Assembly: GCA_964512225.1 (NCBI GenBank)
Contig: CAZEKB010000002.1
Location: 86,837-150,836, forward strand
Length of the DNA: 64,000 nucleotides
Reading direction: 5' to 3'
Source of the DNA: CAZEKB01 sp964512225
Lineage (GTDB): Bacteria > Myxococcota_A > UBA796 > UBA9615
The notes under the pieces were generated by a model. It did no database searches, was not told where the DNA came from, and saw only the letters and a program-made list of their open reading frames with translations. Shown in pieces: positions 39,639-48,210 of the stretch (positions within the stretch are counted from its first letter, which is position 1; every line of letters begins with the position of its first letter). Both the position numbers and the translations under genes were made by a program.

Positions 39639-42457
39639 AGGGTCACCTCGTGGCGCCCGCCGGCGACCTCGGTGAGGGCTCCGTCCGGGCCGCGAATCAC
39701 CACCGCCTCGGCCCCCGGCGCGTCCACGAAGACCCGCAGGCCCCCCGCCGACGGCCGCGCGACGACGGTGACCCGGCCCGCCCGGGTGGGGGCGCCGTGG
39801 AGCTCGAGCGGTCCGTCCCCCCAGGAGGACGCGGGCACGCCCCCGAGCACGAGCAGTCGACGTCCGAGGCGACCGTCGGCGTCCGGGAGCTCGGTCACGA
39901 CCGCGCTGCGCAGCAGCTGCAGCAGCACGCCGAGGGCGCCGAGGCAGGGTTCGGTGCGGTCCAGGCGACGGCCGGGCAGCCAGCACTGCGGCAGGCGGTC
40001 CCGCGCCGCCCCGAGCGGTCCGACCTCGCGGAACGTGTGCAGGTCGCGATCCATGGCCACCGCCGCCAGGCCCGCGAGCGCGACCTCGAACCGGCCGAGG
40101 TCGCCGATCCGCAGGGCGAACAGCGCGCTCCCCAGGCCGTACACCGCGTCGACGCTCTCCCCGGGACCCCAGCCGTCGAAGCGCGGCATGCCCAGCGCCA
40201 TGCGCCCTTCCCCCTCGAGCTGCTCCAGCAGCCGGGGGAGGTGCGCGTCCCCCGGCCCGAAGAGGTCGAGCGGCGCGAGGACCCCGCAGGCCAGGAGCTG
40301 GAAGTAATCGCCCGGATCCTCCCGTCCCGTGTGCAGCGCCTGGCGCTCCCCGTCGAACAGGTGGTCGAGCACCTCGAGCACCCGGACGCGGTAGGCCGCG
40401 GCCTCGGCGCGCAGATCGGGGTCGGCGCGCAGATCCGCCAGGGCGCGCAGGCCCATCGCCGCCACGGCGTCGAGCGACAGGCTCTGCGTCCGAAAGCCGA
40501 CGTCCCCGCCGTACCGATGGGGGGGCAGGAGCCCGGGCAGCACGGGCTCGCCCTCCCACGCTCCGCCCGCCGTGCCCGCGCGACGCTCCCGGACCCACGC
40601 CGCCGCGCGCTCGATCAGGGCCTGCTCGCGCGCGTCGAGGTCGCTCCAACCGAGGCCGCACAGCGTCAGGAGGCGCTCGGCCTGCCACGCGACGATCCCG
40701 AAGCGGAGGTCGTGCAGGTAGTGCGCGGGATCGAGGTGCTCCGCCGTCAGGTAGGTCGCGCGGAACGATCGGAGCGCGGCGTCGGTGCAGCCCCACAGGG
40801 CGAGCCCCGCGAGGAGCGTCTCCTCCTCCAGGCCGAAGACGTCGGGGTCGTAGAGCGACGGGAAGGTCCCGTAGCGCACCCGGTCGTTGCCGCGTACGAA
40901 CGTCGCCGCCTGGGCGAGCAACGAGTCGACCCACCCCGCGCGACCCGGCAGGCGGCAGGCGACCCGGGCCCCGAGGACTCGCGCGAAGGCCTCGTCGGGG
41001 TCTCGTGCCGGGCCCAGGGGGATGGTGAACCGGACCTCGACGCCCTCGCGCCCGACCGACAGCTCCCGCGTCAGCGTCCGTTCCCCGGCCCGCAGCGACC
41101 GCTCCCATGCCGAGGGCTCGACGGGCGAGAGCGGCCAGGGTCCCGGGGGGCGCGGGGTCGTCCACGCGAAGTCCGCCGACGCCGCGGTCAGCTTCACGCG
41201 GCGCTCGCGGCGGGGGGCGCGCAGGCGGACGACGAGGTCGACCCTCCCCGCGGCGACGGTGAACCGCTGCTCGATGCGCAGCCCGCCTTCGTCGTGCTCC
41301 CGAACGAGCGAGCGACCGGGGACCGCCCAGCGCGCGCGCCACGGCGCCTCGTCGCCGGGGCGGACGCCGTCCACGGCGAAGGCGACGCACGCGTATTCGC
41401 CGGGGCCGCGGCGGAACAGCAGGCCACCGTCCGGCGCGATCCCCAGGCGGGCGTCGGTCCCGGGCAGGCCGAGGCTCGCCGCGAGGCGCACCGGCGCGAA
41501 GAGCGCCTCGGCGGCCTCGAGGGTCCCCCCCGCCGCCCGCCACGCGTCGGTCGGATCGGGGCCCCGCGCGCGGCGGGGGACGGGCGCGAGGCCCGGCGCG
41601 GGGAGGACCTCCTCGACGTCCGGGGCCGACCCGTCGACGGCCACCTCCACCAGGGCCAGCACGAACGGCCGGGCGGTGGGGAGGACGACGCTCACCGCCG
41701 GGAGCGCCCGCTCGGGGATCAGGCGCACGACGGAGGTCCCCCCCACGACGCCGGCGCCCCGCGCGTCCAGCAGCCGGCGGCAGGGGATCGGGGCGTCGCC
41801 CGCGTCCAGGAGGAGCGCGTCGAGCCGGAGCCAGCGCCGAAGCCAGGCGGGGCTGCCGCAGGTGCCGACGCGCGGCACCACCAGCCGGAGGCCGACGACG
41901 GGGGTGGGCGAGCGCACGTCGATCCGCGACGCATCCGAGAGGTCCAGGACGGTCCTCGGGTCGCCGTCCTGGGCGACGGGGATCGCGGGGGTCTCGATCC
42001 CCCCGTCCGCCCGATGCAAGGCGATCTCCAAGGGCGGCCGCGCGCTCGGGATCGGGCTCAGCCGCTCCAGTCGAAGGCGACCCGGGTGCCGGTCGCTCCC
42101 GCCCCCCGCCTCCTGCCGCACGAACACCCCGCTCACCGACGCCCCCACGGGCACGGTCCGGTCCCGCGTCGCCAGGTCCGCCAGCCGGCGCGGGGGATCG
42201 CCGTCGACCCACAGCGACGCCCGGCGAGGGACACAGCCGTCGGCGAAGCGCACCCGCACCGCCTCCAGCGCGCACGTCCCGGCCCACCGCACCCCCGCCC
42301 GGTGGACGCGCGAGACGTCGTCGGGCGACCGATGATCCCCGTGCGAGTGCATCGGCGCGGCGGGCTCGACCGCCGAGTAGAGGGCCCCCCACGAGCTCGC
42401 GGGATCGACGGCGTCGGCCCAGGGACGGACGTCGCGGGGGAAGGGCGCGTCAGCCAT
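39635..42457 (-). CDS. Large glycosidase-like protein, uncharacterised
   Basis: A 940-residue protein without a signal peptide. The N-terminal 320 residues are beta-rich with many Arg/Asp turns. The part after about 520 resembles an (alpha/alpha)6 toroid as found in six-hairpin glycosidases: LLAQAATFVRGNDRVRYGTF, PSLYDPDVFGLEEETLLAGL, AEHLDPAHYLHDLRFGIVAW, then YGGDVGFRTQSLSLDAVAAM and QLLACGVLAPLDLFGPGDAH. Acidic candidates are the Glu-Glu-Glu in GLEEET and Asp in GGDVGF. I cannot name the family. It overlaps both neighbours in the operon (symporter stop and transferase start), so it should act on the imported sugar or an intracellular glycan. Confidence covers the gene, less so the function. 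Confidence 0.65.
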   Translation of the reverse strand: MADAPFPRDVRPWADAVDPASSWGALYSAVEPAAPMHSHGDHRSPDDVSRVHRAGVRWAGTCALEAVRVRFADGCVPRRASLWVDGDPPRRLADLATRDRTVPVGASVSGVFVRQEAGGGSDRHPGRLRLERLSPIPSARPPLEIALHRADGGIETPAIPVAQDGDPRTVLDLSDASRIDVRSPTPVVGLRLVVPRVGTCGSPAWLRRWLRLDALLLDAGDAPIPCRRLLDARGAGVVGGTSVVRLIPERALPAVSVVLPTARPFVLALVEVAVDGSAPDVEEVLPAPGLAPVPRRARGPDPTDAWRAAGGTLEAAEALFAPVRLAASLGLPGTDARLGIAPDGGLLFRRGPGEYACVAFAVDGVRPGDEAPWRARWAVPGRSLVREHDEGGLRIEQRFTVAAGRVDLVVRLRAPRRERRVKLTAASADFAWTTPRPPGPWPLSPVEPSAWERSLRAGERTLTRELSVGREGVEVRFTIPLGPARDPDEAFARVLGARVACRLPGRAGWVDSLLAQAATFVRGNDRVRYGTFPSLYDPDVFGLEEETLLAGLALWGCTDAALRSFRATYLTAEHLDPAHYLHDLRFGIVAWQAERLLTLCGLGWSDLDAREQALIERAAAWVRERRAGTAGGAWEGEPVLPGLLPPHRYGGDVGFRTQSLSLDAVAAMGLRALADLRADPDLRAEAAAYRVRVLEVLDHLFDGERQALHTGREDPGDYFQLLACGVLAPLDLFGPGDAHLPRLLEQLEGEGRMALGMPRFDGWGPGESVDAVYGLGSALFALRIGDLGRFEVALAGLAAVAMDRDLHTFREVGPLGAARDRLPQCWLPGRRLDRTEPCLGALGVLLQLLRSAVVTELPDADGRLGRRLLVLGGVPASSWGDGPLELHGAPTRAGRVTVVARPSAGGLRVFVDAPGAEAVVIRGPDGALTEVAGGRHEVTL

Positions 42458-44204
42458 CGCCGGGAGCCCGCGCGCGCTCGGCCGCCACCGAGGCGACGTA
42501 GAAGCCGCCGCCGCACAGGAGCAGCCCCGCCGCCGCCCCCGCGCCGATCCCCCAGGACCGCAGGAACGGCGCCGTCACGGCCGCCACCAGGGCGACGCAG
42601 AAGCCGAACCCCGTGGCCGCGACGACCGCGTCCAGGCGGAGCTCGCGCCGGGCGGCCGCCACCGTCGCGGCGTCCTGCTCCGCGCGCAGCGCGGCGGCGA
42701 CGGGCCCCCAGAACCCGGGCGGCCGGACCCGGCGGTAGAAGTCCCGCAGCACGCCGTCCGCTTCGGGGCGGGTGAGCAGGGTCACGCTCACGATCAGCGC
42801 CCAGCCCAGGCCGAAGAGCACGCAGAAGGACTGCCAGTAGGGCTGGTCCTTGAAGCCCAGGGGGAACCACACGACCCAGGCCAGGGGCACGCCCACCACG
42901 AAGCCCGCGATCTCGCCCCAGATGTTCAGTCGCCACCAGGTCCAGCGCAGCAGCGCGAGCGGGAGAATGAACAGCCCGACCACCGAGTTGATGAAGTTGA
43001 TCCAGTCGGCGTCGATGACGTCGATCAGGACCTTCGCCCACAGGAACCCCACGGCGGTGACCCCGAGCGTCGCGAGCCGGCAGAAGAGCAGCTGCCTCCT
43101 CTGGTCGGCGTCGGGGGCGATGTGGCGGCGGTAGAAGTCGTTGAAGAGGCCCGCCGTGAGGAAGTTCAGGAACGTATCGATCGTCGACATGTAGCCCGAC
43201 ACCACCCCCACGAGGATCAGCCCCAGCAGCCCGGGGCCCGCGTACGTCTTCACCAGCTCGGCCCAGGCGTCGGTCCCCTCGGGGTTCGGCAGGAGCGCGA
43301 TCGTGGCGAGGCCGATGACGACCAGGGGGAGGACCCGCACGGCGAGGGTGAGGACGGCGTGGAGCATCTGCCCCAGGGCGGCGTCGAGCTCGCTGCGCGC
43401 CGCGAGGGAGCGCTGGACGGCGGCGGATCCGGTCCCCGCGATCCCGAACAGCCCCAGGGCGGCCAGGGCCGCGGCCGTCCCCGGCTCGACCGCCCACTTC
43501 CCGTACAGCTCCCCGGTGCCCGGCGGGAAGGGCTTGAGGAACTCTGCCCCGCGGGCGACCTCCACCGCGTCGAGCATCGCGCCCAGGCCCCCCGCGGCGC
43601 CCACGAGCACGACCGCGAGGCCGACCCGCCCGAGCATCAGCAGCACGAACTGGGGGACGTCGCTGTAGGCCACGCCCAGCAGCCCGGACATCATCGTGTA
43701 CAGCACCGAGACGCCGCAGAAGACCGCGAGGACCGTGTCCGGCGGCCAGCCGAGGAAGGGCGCCATGATCTGGGCGAAGGCCTGGAGCACGTACGCGAGC
43801 ACGATCGCGCTCGTGACGAGGGCCCCGTACACCACGACGAAGCCCCGGTAGCGGGCGGCCGCCTCGCCCCCGTAGCGCTCCTCGTAGATCTGGGCCGGGC
43901 TCACGAGGCGGAGGCGACGCCAGTACCGGGCCCAGAGCACGCCGAGCGGGAGCGCGAACAGGGCGGACAGCCAGAAGAAGCGGTGGAGGCCGATGAACGC
44001 GCCGCTGAAGACGACGAGGACCCAGAAGGCGTCGCCCCCCGCCGACGAGGCGACGTCGGAGAACCCGATCACCCACCAGGGGAGCTTGCGATCGGCCACC
44101 AGGTAGGCCTCGGCGGAGGCGCTCGCCCGGCGGGACAGGACGATCCCGAGACCGACGATGCCCACGAGGTACGTCGCGACGACGGCCCAGTCGAGCGGGT
44201 GCAT
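42450..44204 (-). CDS. Sodium:solute symporter (SSF family)
   Basis: A 584-residue secondary transporter with about 13-14 TM helices. It begins WAVVATYLVGIVGLGIVLSR with the family's N-terminal helix, then ADRKLPWWVIGFSDVASSAGG (the Na+ site region with Ser/Asp), LQAFAQIMAPFLGWP, and VVSGYMSTIDTFLNFLTAGL with the conserved SxxDT of helix 8. Family members import sugars, inositol, amino acids or other solutes with Na+. A longer cytoplasmic loop near residues 470-510 separates the last helices. The operon after it suggests a sugar substrate; the sequence alone does not identify it. ATG 44204 is 10 nt after the preceding gene. Confidence 0.9.
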   Translation of the reverse strand: MHPLDWAVVATYLVGIVGLGIVLSRRASASAEAYLVADRKLPWWVIGFSDVASSAGGDAFWVLVVFSGAFIGLHRFFWLSALFALPLGVLWARYWRRLRLVSPAQIYEERYGGEAAARYRGFVVVYGALVTSAIVLAYVLQAFAQIMAPFLGWPPDTVLAVFCGVSVLYTMMSGLLGVAYSDVPQFVLLMLGRVGLAVVLVGAAGGLGAMLDAVEVARGAEFLKPFPPGTGELYGKWAVEPGTAAALAALGLFGIAGTGSAAVQRSLAARSELDAALGQMLHAVLTLAVRVLPLVVIGLATIALLPNPEGTDAWAELVKTYAGPGLLGLILVGVVSGYMSTIDTFLNFLTAGLFNDFYRRHIAPDADQRRQLLFCRLATLGVTAVGFLWAKVLIDVIDADWINFINSVVGLFILPLALLRWTWWRLNIWGEIAGFVVGVPLAWVVWFPLGFKDQPYWQSFCVLFGLGWALIVSVTLLTRPEADGVLRDFYRRVRPPGFWGPVAAALRAEQDAATVAAARRELRLDAVVAATGFGFCVALVAAVTAPFLRSWGIGAGAAAGLLLCGGGFYVASVAAERARAPGDG

Positions 44205-44214
44205 GCGGGGGCGC

Positions 44215-44697
44215 CTATTCGCCGTCGAGGGGGAGCAGCAGCGCCTCTTCCACCAGAGTCTCCAGGCCGGACCCGAGGAGGATGTGGACCTCGGGTCGAG
44301 GAGCGGGCTTGCCCTCCTCGGGGGCGGGACGCTCGATCCGCAGGGCCCACCGGTCGAGCTCCTCCTGGTGGAACCCGGTGAGGCGGGCGTCGATCCCCGT
44401 CGCCACGACCTCCAGGTGGTCGGGGCGCTCGTCCGTCGGCTTCGAGGCGACGTGAATGGACCGGCCCTCGAGCGTGAGGCGGATCGTCTTCCCCTTCCGC
44501 TTCACCTGGAGAACCTCGGCCGCCTTCCCGGCCTCCTCGAGGTGATCGAAGAGCCGGTCCAGCGCGGCCTCGATCGCGGCGCGGCGGGCCTCTCGCTGCT
44601 TCTCCTCGGCGCGGCGCAAGGCCGCCCGCTTGGTCGCCGCCGTGCGGATCCGGGCCGCCAGCCCGAGGGCCGGGTTCTCGCGCTTCTTCTTCGGCAT
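44215..44697 (-). CDS. Hypothetical protein with basic coiled-coil start
   Basis: A 160-residue soluble protein. It starts MPKKKRENP and continues with a long Ala/Arg/Glu helix (residues about 12-60, heptad-like), then a beta-rich part (VLQVKRKGKTIRLTLEGRSI, ARLTGFHQEELDRWALRIER). No signal and no known family. It is the first gene of the symporter operon, 10 nt upstream, so it may be its regulator or assembly factor; nothing in the sequence shows DNA binding beyond basic charge. Divergent from the lipoprotein at 44801. Confidence 0.55.
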   Translation of the reverse strand: MPKKKRENPALGLAARIRTAATKRAALRRAEEKQREARRAAIEAALDRLFDHLEEAGKAAEVLQVKRKGKTIRLTLEGRSIHVASKPTDERPDHLEVVATGIDARLTGFHQEELDRWALRIERPAPEEGKPAPRPEVHILLGSGLETLVEEALLLPLDGE

Positions 44698-44800
44698 TCC
44701 CCGAGTTTACAAACCCTCACAGGGACGCCGTGGTTCGTCATGCGGCTCGGCGGCACGTTGGAAGCGGATCACGACCCAACACCCCGTGCCGGGAGCCGCC

Positions 44801-45643
44801 ATGCAACTTCGCGCCGTCCTCACCCTCCTCTCCTTCGGGCTGCCCGCGGCCCTCGGCTGCGGGACGACCGCGTCCGAGCCCCCGGTGGTCGACCCCACCG
44901 TGCTCGACGGCTGGTGCGCCGTCGACGAAGCGGACTTCAGCTTCTTCGTCACGAGCATGGCCGCCCTGTGGGCCCTGTCCGGCGACGACATCGACGACAT
45001 GAGCGGCGGGTTCGGGGGCAACTTCGGCGGCATCGAGGGCGCCGACGCGATCTGCTCCGCCATCGGCGCGGCGACCGGCCACGGCGACCGCGACTGGCGC
45101 GCCTTCCTGAGCGCCACCGACGACGGCAGCGGCAGCGCCGTGCACGCGATCGACCGCATCGGGGACGGCCCCTGGACGGACGCCAACGGACGCCTCGTCG
45201 CGGGCGGCGTCGACGGCCTGCTGAGAGACGCTCGACCCGACGGCGACGCGCAGACCGTCGAGGACCTGCCGGACGAGTGCGGGGTCCCGATCTCCGCCCT
45301 CGGCGACGCCCACGACGTCATCACGGCGTCGGACGAAGACGGGCGCCTCGCGAGCACCGACCCCCAGTACACCTGCAACGACTGGACGGCGGACAGCGGC
45401 GGGGTCGGCCTGCGCGCGGGCGGCGGCGGCTCCTCCGAGGGCGTGCTCTGCGGCCACTCCTTCCCCCGCCAGGGCGGCGGTCCCGGCGGCGGCGGCGCGA
45501 GCGGCGAAGAGTGGCTGAGCGACCACGCGGTGCCCGGCTGCGACAAGGGCGCGAACCTGGTGCAGAACGGCGGCGGCGAGGGCACCTCGTGCATCGGCTG
45601 CGCGGGCGGCTACGGGGCCATCTACTGCTTCGCGGCGGACTGA
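44801..45643 (+). CDS. Lipoprotein with a DUF1554-like (C-type-lectin-like) domain
   Basis: A 280-residue lipoprotein with signal ending LPAALGC (Cys20). The mature part contains a pattern of short Cys-containing secretory repeats: GGFGGNFGGIEGADAICSAI followed by DWRAFLSATDDG, then CNDWTADSG, and a C-terminal CSHSFP-like CGHSFPRQGGG plus CIGCAGGYGAIYCFAAD. GADxxCxxxA...WRAFLSxT and CxNWTxxxxxxxxxGxxD is the hallmark of secreted proteins in this class, which fold like C-type lectins. No catalytic role is expected. GGGAG lies six bases before ATG 44801. The PEP-like gene starts 4 nt after the stop, one operon. Confidence 0.7.
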   Translation: MQLRAVLTLLSFGLPAALGCGTTASEPPVVDPTVLDGWCAVDEADFSFFVTSMAALWALSGDDIDDMSGGFGGNFGGIEGADAICSAIGAATGHGDRDWRAFLSATDDGSGSAVHAIDRIGDGPWTDANGRLVAGGVDGLLRDARPDGDAQTVEDLPDECGVPISALGDAHDVITASDEDGRLASTDPQYTCNDWTADSGGVGLRAGGGGSSEGVLCGHSFPRQGGGPGGGGASGEEWLSDHAVPGCDKGANLVQNGGGEGTSCIGCAGGYGAIYCFAAD

Positions 45644-45647
45644 GCCG

Positions 45648-47651
45648 ATGACGCTCCGCACCGCGCTCCTCCTCGCCGTCGCGGGCCTGCTCGCGGCGTG
45701 CGAGGGGGTCGAGCCCGAGCCCGAGGTCGTCTGGACCTGCGAGCTCGCGGCCGACGAAGACGCCGACTACACGCGGCGGGTCGGCTGCCAGGCCGACTTC
45801 GACTTCCTCGCGTCCCTCCCCCTCGACGCGTCCATCCCCGGCGCTCGGTCGGTCAAGACGGTCCTCGACCGCACCGAGGACGACGCGCAGTACTTCCAGA
45901 ACAGCACCCGCTACCCGATCCACTGGGAGTTCGCGTCGGCGCACCTGTCCGCGCCGGACCACGCGCCCGTGCCCCAGCTGGCCGACTTCAACACCACCGA
46001 GTACTTCAGCCCCTCGCGGCGGTTCGTCCTCGGCGCGGTCACGCAGTACGACGGGCCCGACGTGTTCGTGTGGGAGCTGTCGCCCTACGACACCGCGGAC
46101 GCCGAGATGATCGCGGGGGCCTTCTACTCGGTGCGGGACCGCGCCTGGTTCGGCGACGACCTGGCCTTCCACCCCACGTCCGAGGCCCTCCTGGAGGTCG
46201 CCGCGGGCCTGCCCGACGACATCCCCGTCGTCACCACCGACGATCTCTTCGCCGGGATCGACTACCAGCCCCTGAACCTCGCGCGGTCCATGGGCCGGCT
46301 GTCCTTCGTGGACGAGGACGACGTGGAGGCGGTGGAGTTCCGGGACATCGTGGTGCTCGAGGTCGTGCCCAACGACATCTCCGCGGTCCAGGGCCTGATC
46401 ACCGAGGCGTTCCAGACGCCGCTCTCCCACGTCAACGTCCTCAGCCAGAACCGCGGGACCCCGAACATGGGCCTGCGGGGGGCGTGGAGCGACGACGCGC
46501 TGCGAGCGCTCGAGGGGACGTGGGTCGAGCTCACGGTCGACGCCTTCGAGTGGAGCATCCGCGAGGTGACCGCCGAAGAGGCCGACGCCTGGTGGGAGGA
46601 GAACCGCCCGGAGCCGATCGACGTGGGCCCCATGGACACGTCGATCCGGGAGCTCGTCGACATCGAAGACGTGCTCGACCTCGACGAGCTGAGCCTCGCC
46701 GAGGCCCTCGACGCGGCGGTGCCCGCGTTCGGCGGCAAGGCCTCGCACTACGCGGGGCTCGTCGCCATCCCCGAGGTCCCCGCGCCCGACGCGTTCGTGG
46801 TGCCCGTGCACTTCTTCGACGAGTACATGGAGGCGAACGGCTTCTGGGACCGCGTCGAGGCGATGCTCGTCGACGAGGCGTTCGTGAACGACCCGGACGT
46901 GCGCCGGGAGACGCTCGCCGACCTCCGCGCGGCGATCGAAGGCGGCGCGGTCGTGCCCGGCTTCGAGGAGCGGCTCGTGGCGAAGATGAACGCCGACTTC
47001 CCCGGGGTGCGGATGCGGTTCCGCTCGAGCACGAACGCCGAGGACATCGGCGGCTTCAACGGCGCGGGCCTGTACACGAGCAAGACCGGCGACCTGAGCG
47101 ACCCCGACAAGCCGGTGCTCGACGCCGTCCGCGCGGTGTGGGCCAGCGTGTACACGGATCGGGCCTTCAGCGAGCGCGAGTACTACGGCATCGACCACCG
47201 CAACATCGGCATGGCGCTGCTGTGCCACCGCTCGTTCCCGGACGAAGACGCCAACGGCGTGGCCATCACCGCCAACATCTTCGACCCGGCGGGGCTGCAG
47301 CCCGGCTTCTACGTGAACGTCCAGGAGGGCGGCGAGTCGGTCGTCCTGCCCGAGCCGGGGGTCACGACGGACCAGTTCATCTACTACTACGCGCAGTCGG
47401 GGCAGCCGATCGTGTACCTGAACCACAGCAACCAGGTGCCCGACGGCGAGACCGTCCTGACCGCGGCCCAGGCGTACGACCTGGGGCAGGCGCTGGAGGC
47501 GATCCACGCCTACTTCGCGCCCGTGTACGGCTCCGGGGACGGGTTCTACGGCATGGACACGGAGTTCAAGTTCGACTCCAGCGCGGGCAACGGCAGCGAG
47601 CTGTACGTCAAGCAGGCCCGGCCCTACCCCGGGTGGGGCGCCGTCGAGTGA
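45648..47651 (+). CDS. Exported PEP-synthase-like lipoprotein (His domain + ATP-grasp)
   Basis: A 667-residue lipoprotein (signal MTLRTALLLAVAGLLAAC, Cys18). Residues about 190-310 resemble the swivelling phosphohistidine domain of PEP-utilising enzymes: TPLSHVNVLSQNRGTPNMGL with His261 at the phosphorylation site. Residues about 355-665 resemble the PPDK/PEP-synthase ATP-grasp domain: AFGGKASHYAGL, MRFRSSTNAEDIGGFNGAGL (Arg and Ser of the VRSSA motif) and VKQARPYP. The domain order His-then-ATP-grasp is opposite to PEP synthase. Export to a compartment without ATP is strange; it may be a structural relic or use another phosphoryl donor. It overlaps nothing but starts 4 nt after the upstream lipoprotein. 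Confidence 0.8.
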   Translation: MTLRTALLLAVAGLLAACEGVEPEPEVVWTCELAADEDADYTRRVGCQADFDFLASLPLDASIPGARSVKTVLDRTEDDAQYFQNSTRYPIHWEFASAHLSAPDHAPVPQLADFNTTEYFSPSRRFVLGAVTQYDGPDVFVWELSPYDTADAEMIAGAFYSVRDRAWFGDDLAFHPTSEALLEVAAGLPDDIPVVTTDDLFAGIDYQPLNLARSMGRLSFVDEDDVEAVEFRDIVVLEVVPNDISAVQGLITEAFQTPLSHVNVLSQNRGTPNMGLRGAWSDDALRALEGTWVELTVDAFEWSIREVTAEEADAWWEENRPEPIDVGPMDTSIRELVDIEDVLDLDELSLAEALDAAVPAFGGKASHYAGLVAIPEVPAPDAFVVPVHFFDEYMEANGFWDRVEAMLVDEAFVNDPDVRRETLADLRAAIEGGAVVPGFEERLVAKMNADFPGVRMRFRSSTNAEDIGGFNGAGLYTSKTGDLSDPDKPVLDAVRAVWASVYTDRAFSEREYYGIDHRNIGMALLCHRSFPDEDANGVAITANIFDPAGLQPGFYVNVQEGGESVVLPEPGVTTDQFIYYYAQSGQPIVYLNHSNQVPDGETVLTAAQAYDLGQALEAIHAYFAPVYGSGDGFYGMDTEFKFDSSAGNGSELYVKQARPYPGWGAVE

Positions 47652-47707
47652 GCAGGCGCCGACGTCGACAGCGCGGCTGACCCGCGGCCTCACCGCCGAG
47701 AAGCAAG

Positions 47708-47762
47708 GTTCTGGTCAATCCCGCAGAACAGCGCTTGGGCGATTCCGGAAGCGATCTGTAGG
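47708..47762 (+). promoter_or_regulatory. Promoter region of the rhodanese-like gene
   Basis: GTTCTG (47708-47713) and CAGAAC (47724-47729) form an inverted repeat with a 10-nt gap, followed by TTGGGC (47735-47740), 16 nt and TGTAGG (47757-47762), a weak sigma-70-like pair ending ten bases before ATG 47772. The inverted repeat may be an operator. Sequence-only inference. Confidence 0.3.
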
Positions 47763-47771
47763 GTCCGCCAC

Positions 47772-48203
47772 ATGATCCATATCCACCAGAAGACTCCCCG
47801 CACGAATTCGCTCCTCTCCTGCGTCGTCCTCGGCCTGCTGATCGCGCTCGGATCGGTGGGCTGCTCGGCCTCGGCCGGCACCGACGGCGGCTCGATCACC
47901 GTCAAGGACCTGTACCAGACCCTCGGGCAGGACAAGACGTCGCGCGTGCTCGACGTGCGGACGCTCCGCGAGTACGACAGCGGCCACATCGCGGGCGCGG
48001 TGAACGTCCCCCTCAAGAACCTCGCGACCAGGATCGACCGGGTCGACGCCGACAAGTCGCAGACGATCTACGTCGTCTCGGGCACCGACGAGCAGACCGC
48101 CGAGGCCGTCGCGCTCCTCGAGGCCGAGGGCTACAGCCGGGTCTCCGACGTCGCGGGGGGGATGAACGCCTGGTCGGCGAAGCGCTACCCGGTCGAGAAG
48201 TAG
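47772..48203 (+). CDS. Rhodanese-like lipoprotein lacking the catalytic Cys
   Basis: A 143-residue lipoprotein (signal ending ALGSVGC, Cys31). The rhodanese fold is clear: VLDVRTLREYDSGHIAGAVN, VPLKNLATRI, and the C-terminal GYSRVSDVAGGMNAWSAKRY. In active enzymes the loop reads (Y/V)C-x-x-G-x-R-S; here it is IYVVSGTDEQTAE, with Val where the Cys should be and Asp-Glu in place of the Arg-Ser. So sulfur transfer by the usual route is excluded; a binding or scaffold role is more likely. Monocistronic, with its own promoter region, and convergent with the broken REC-GGDEF-EAL gene. Confidence 0.88.
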   Translation: MIHIHQKTPRTNSLLSCVVLGLLIALGSVGCSASAGTDGGSITVKDLYQTLGQDKTSRVLDVRTLREYDSGHIAGAVNVPLKNLATRIDRVDADKSQTIYVVSGTDEQTAEAVALLEAEGYSRVSDVAGGMNAWSAKRYPVEK

Positions 48204-48210
48204 ACCTCGC

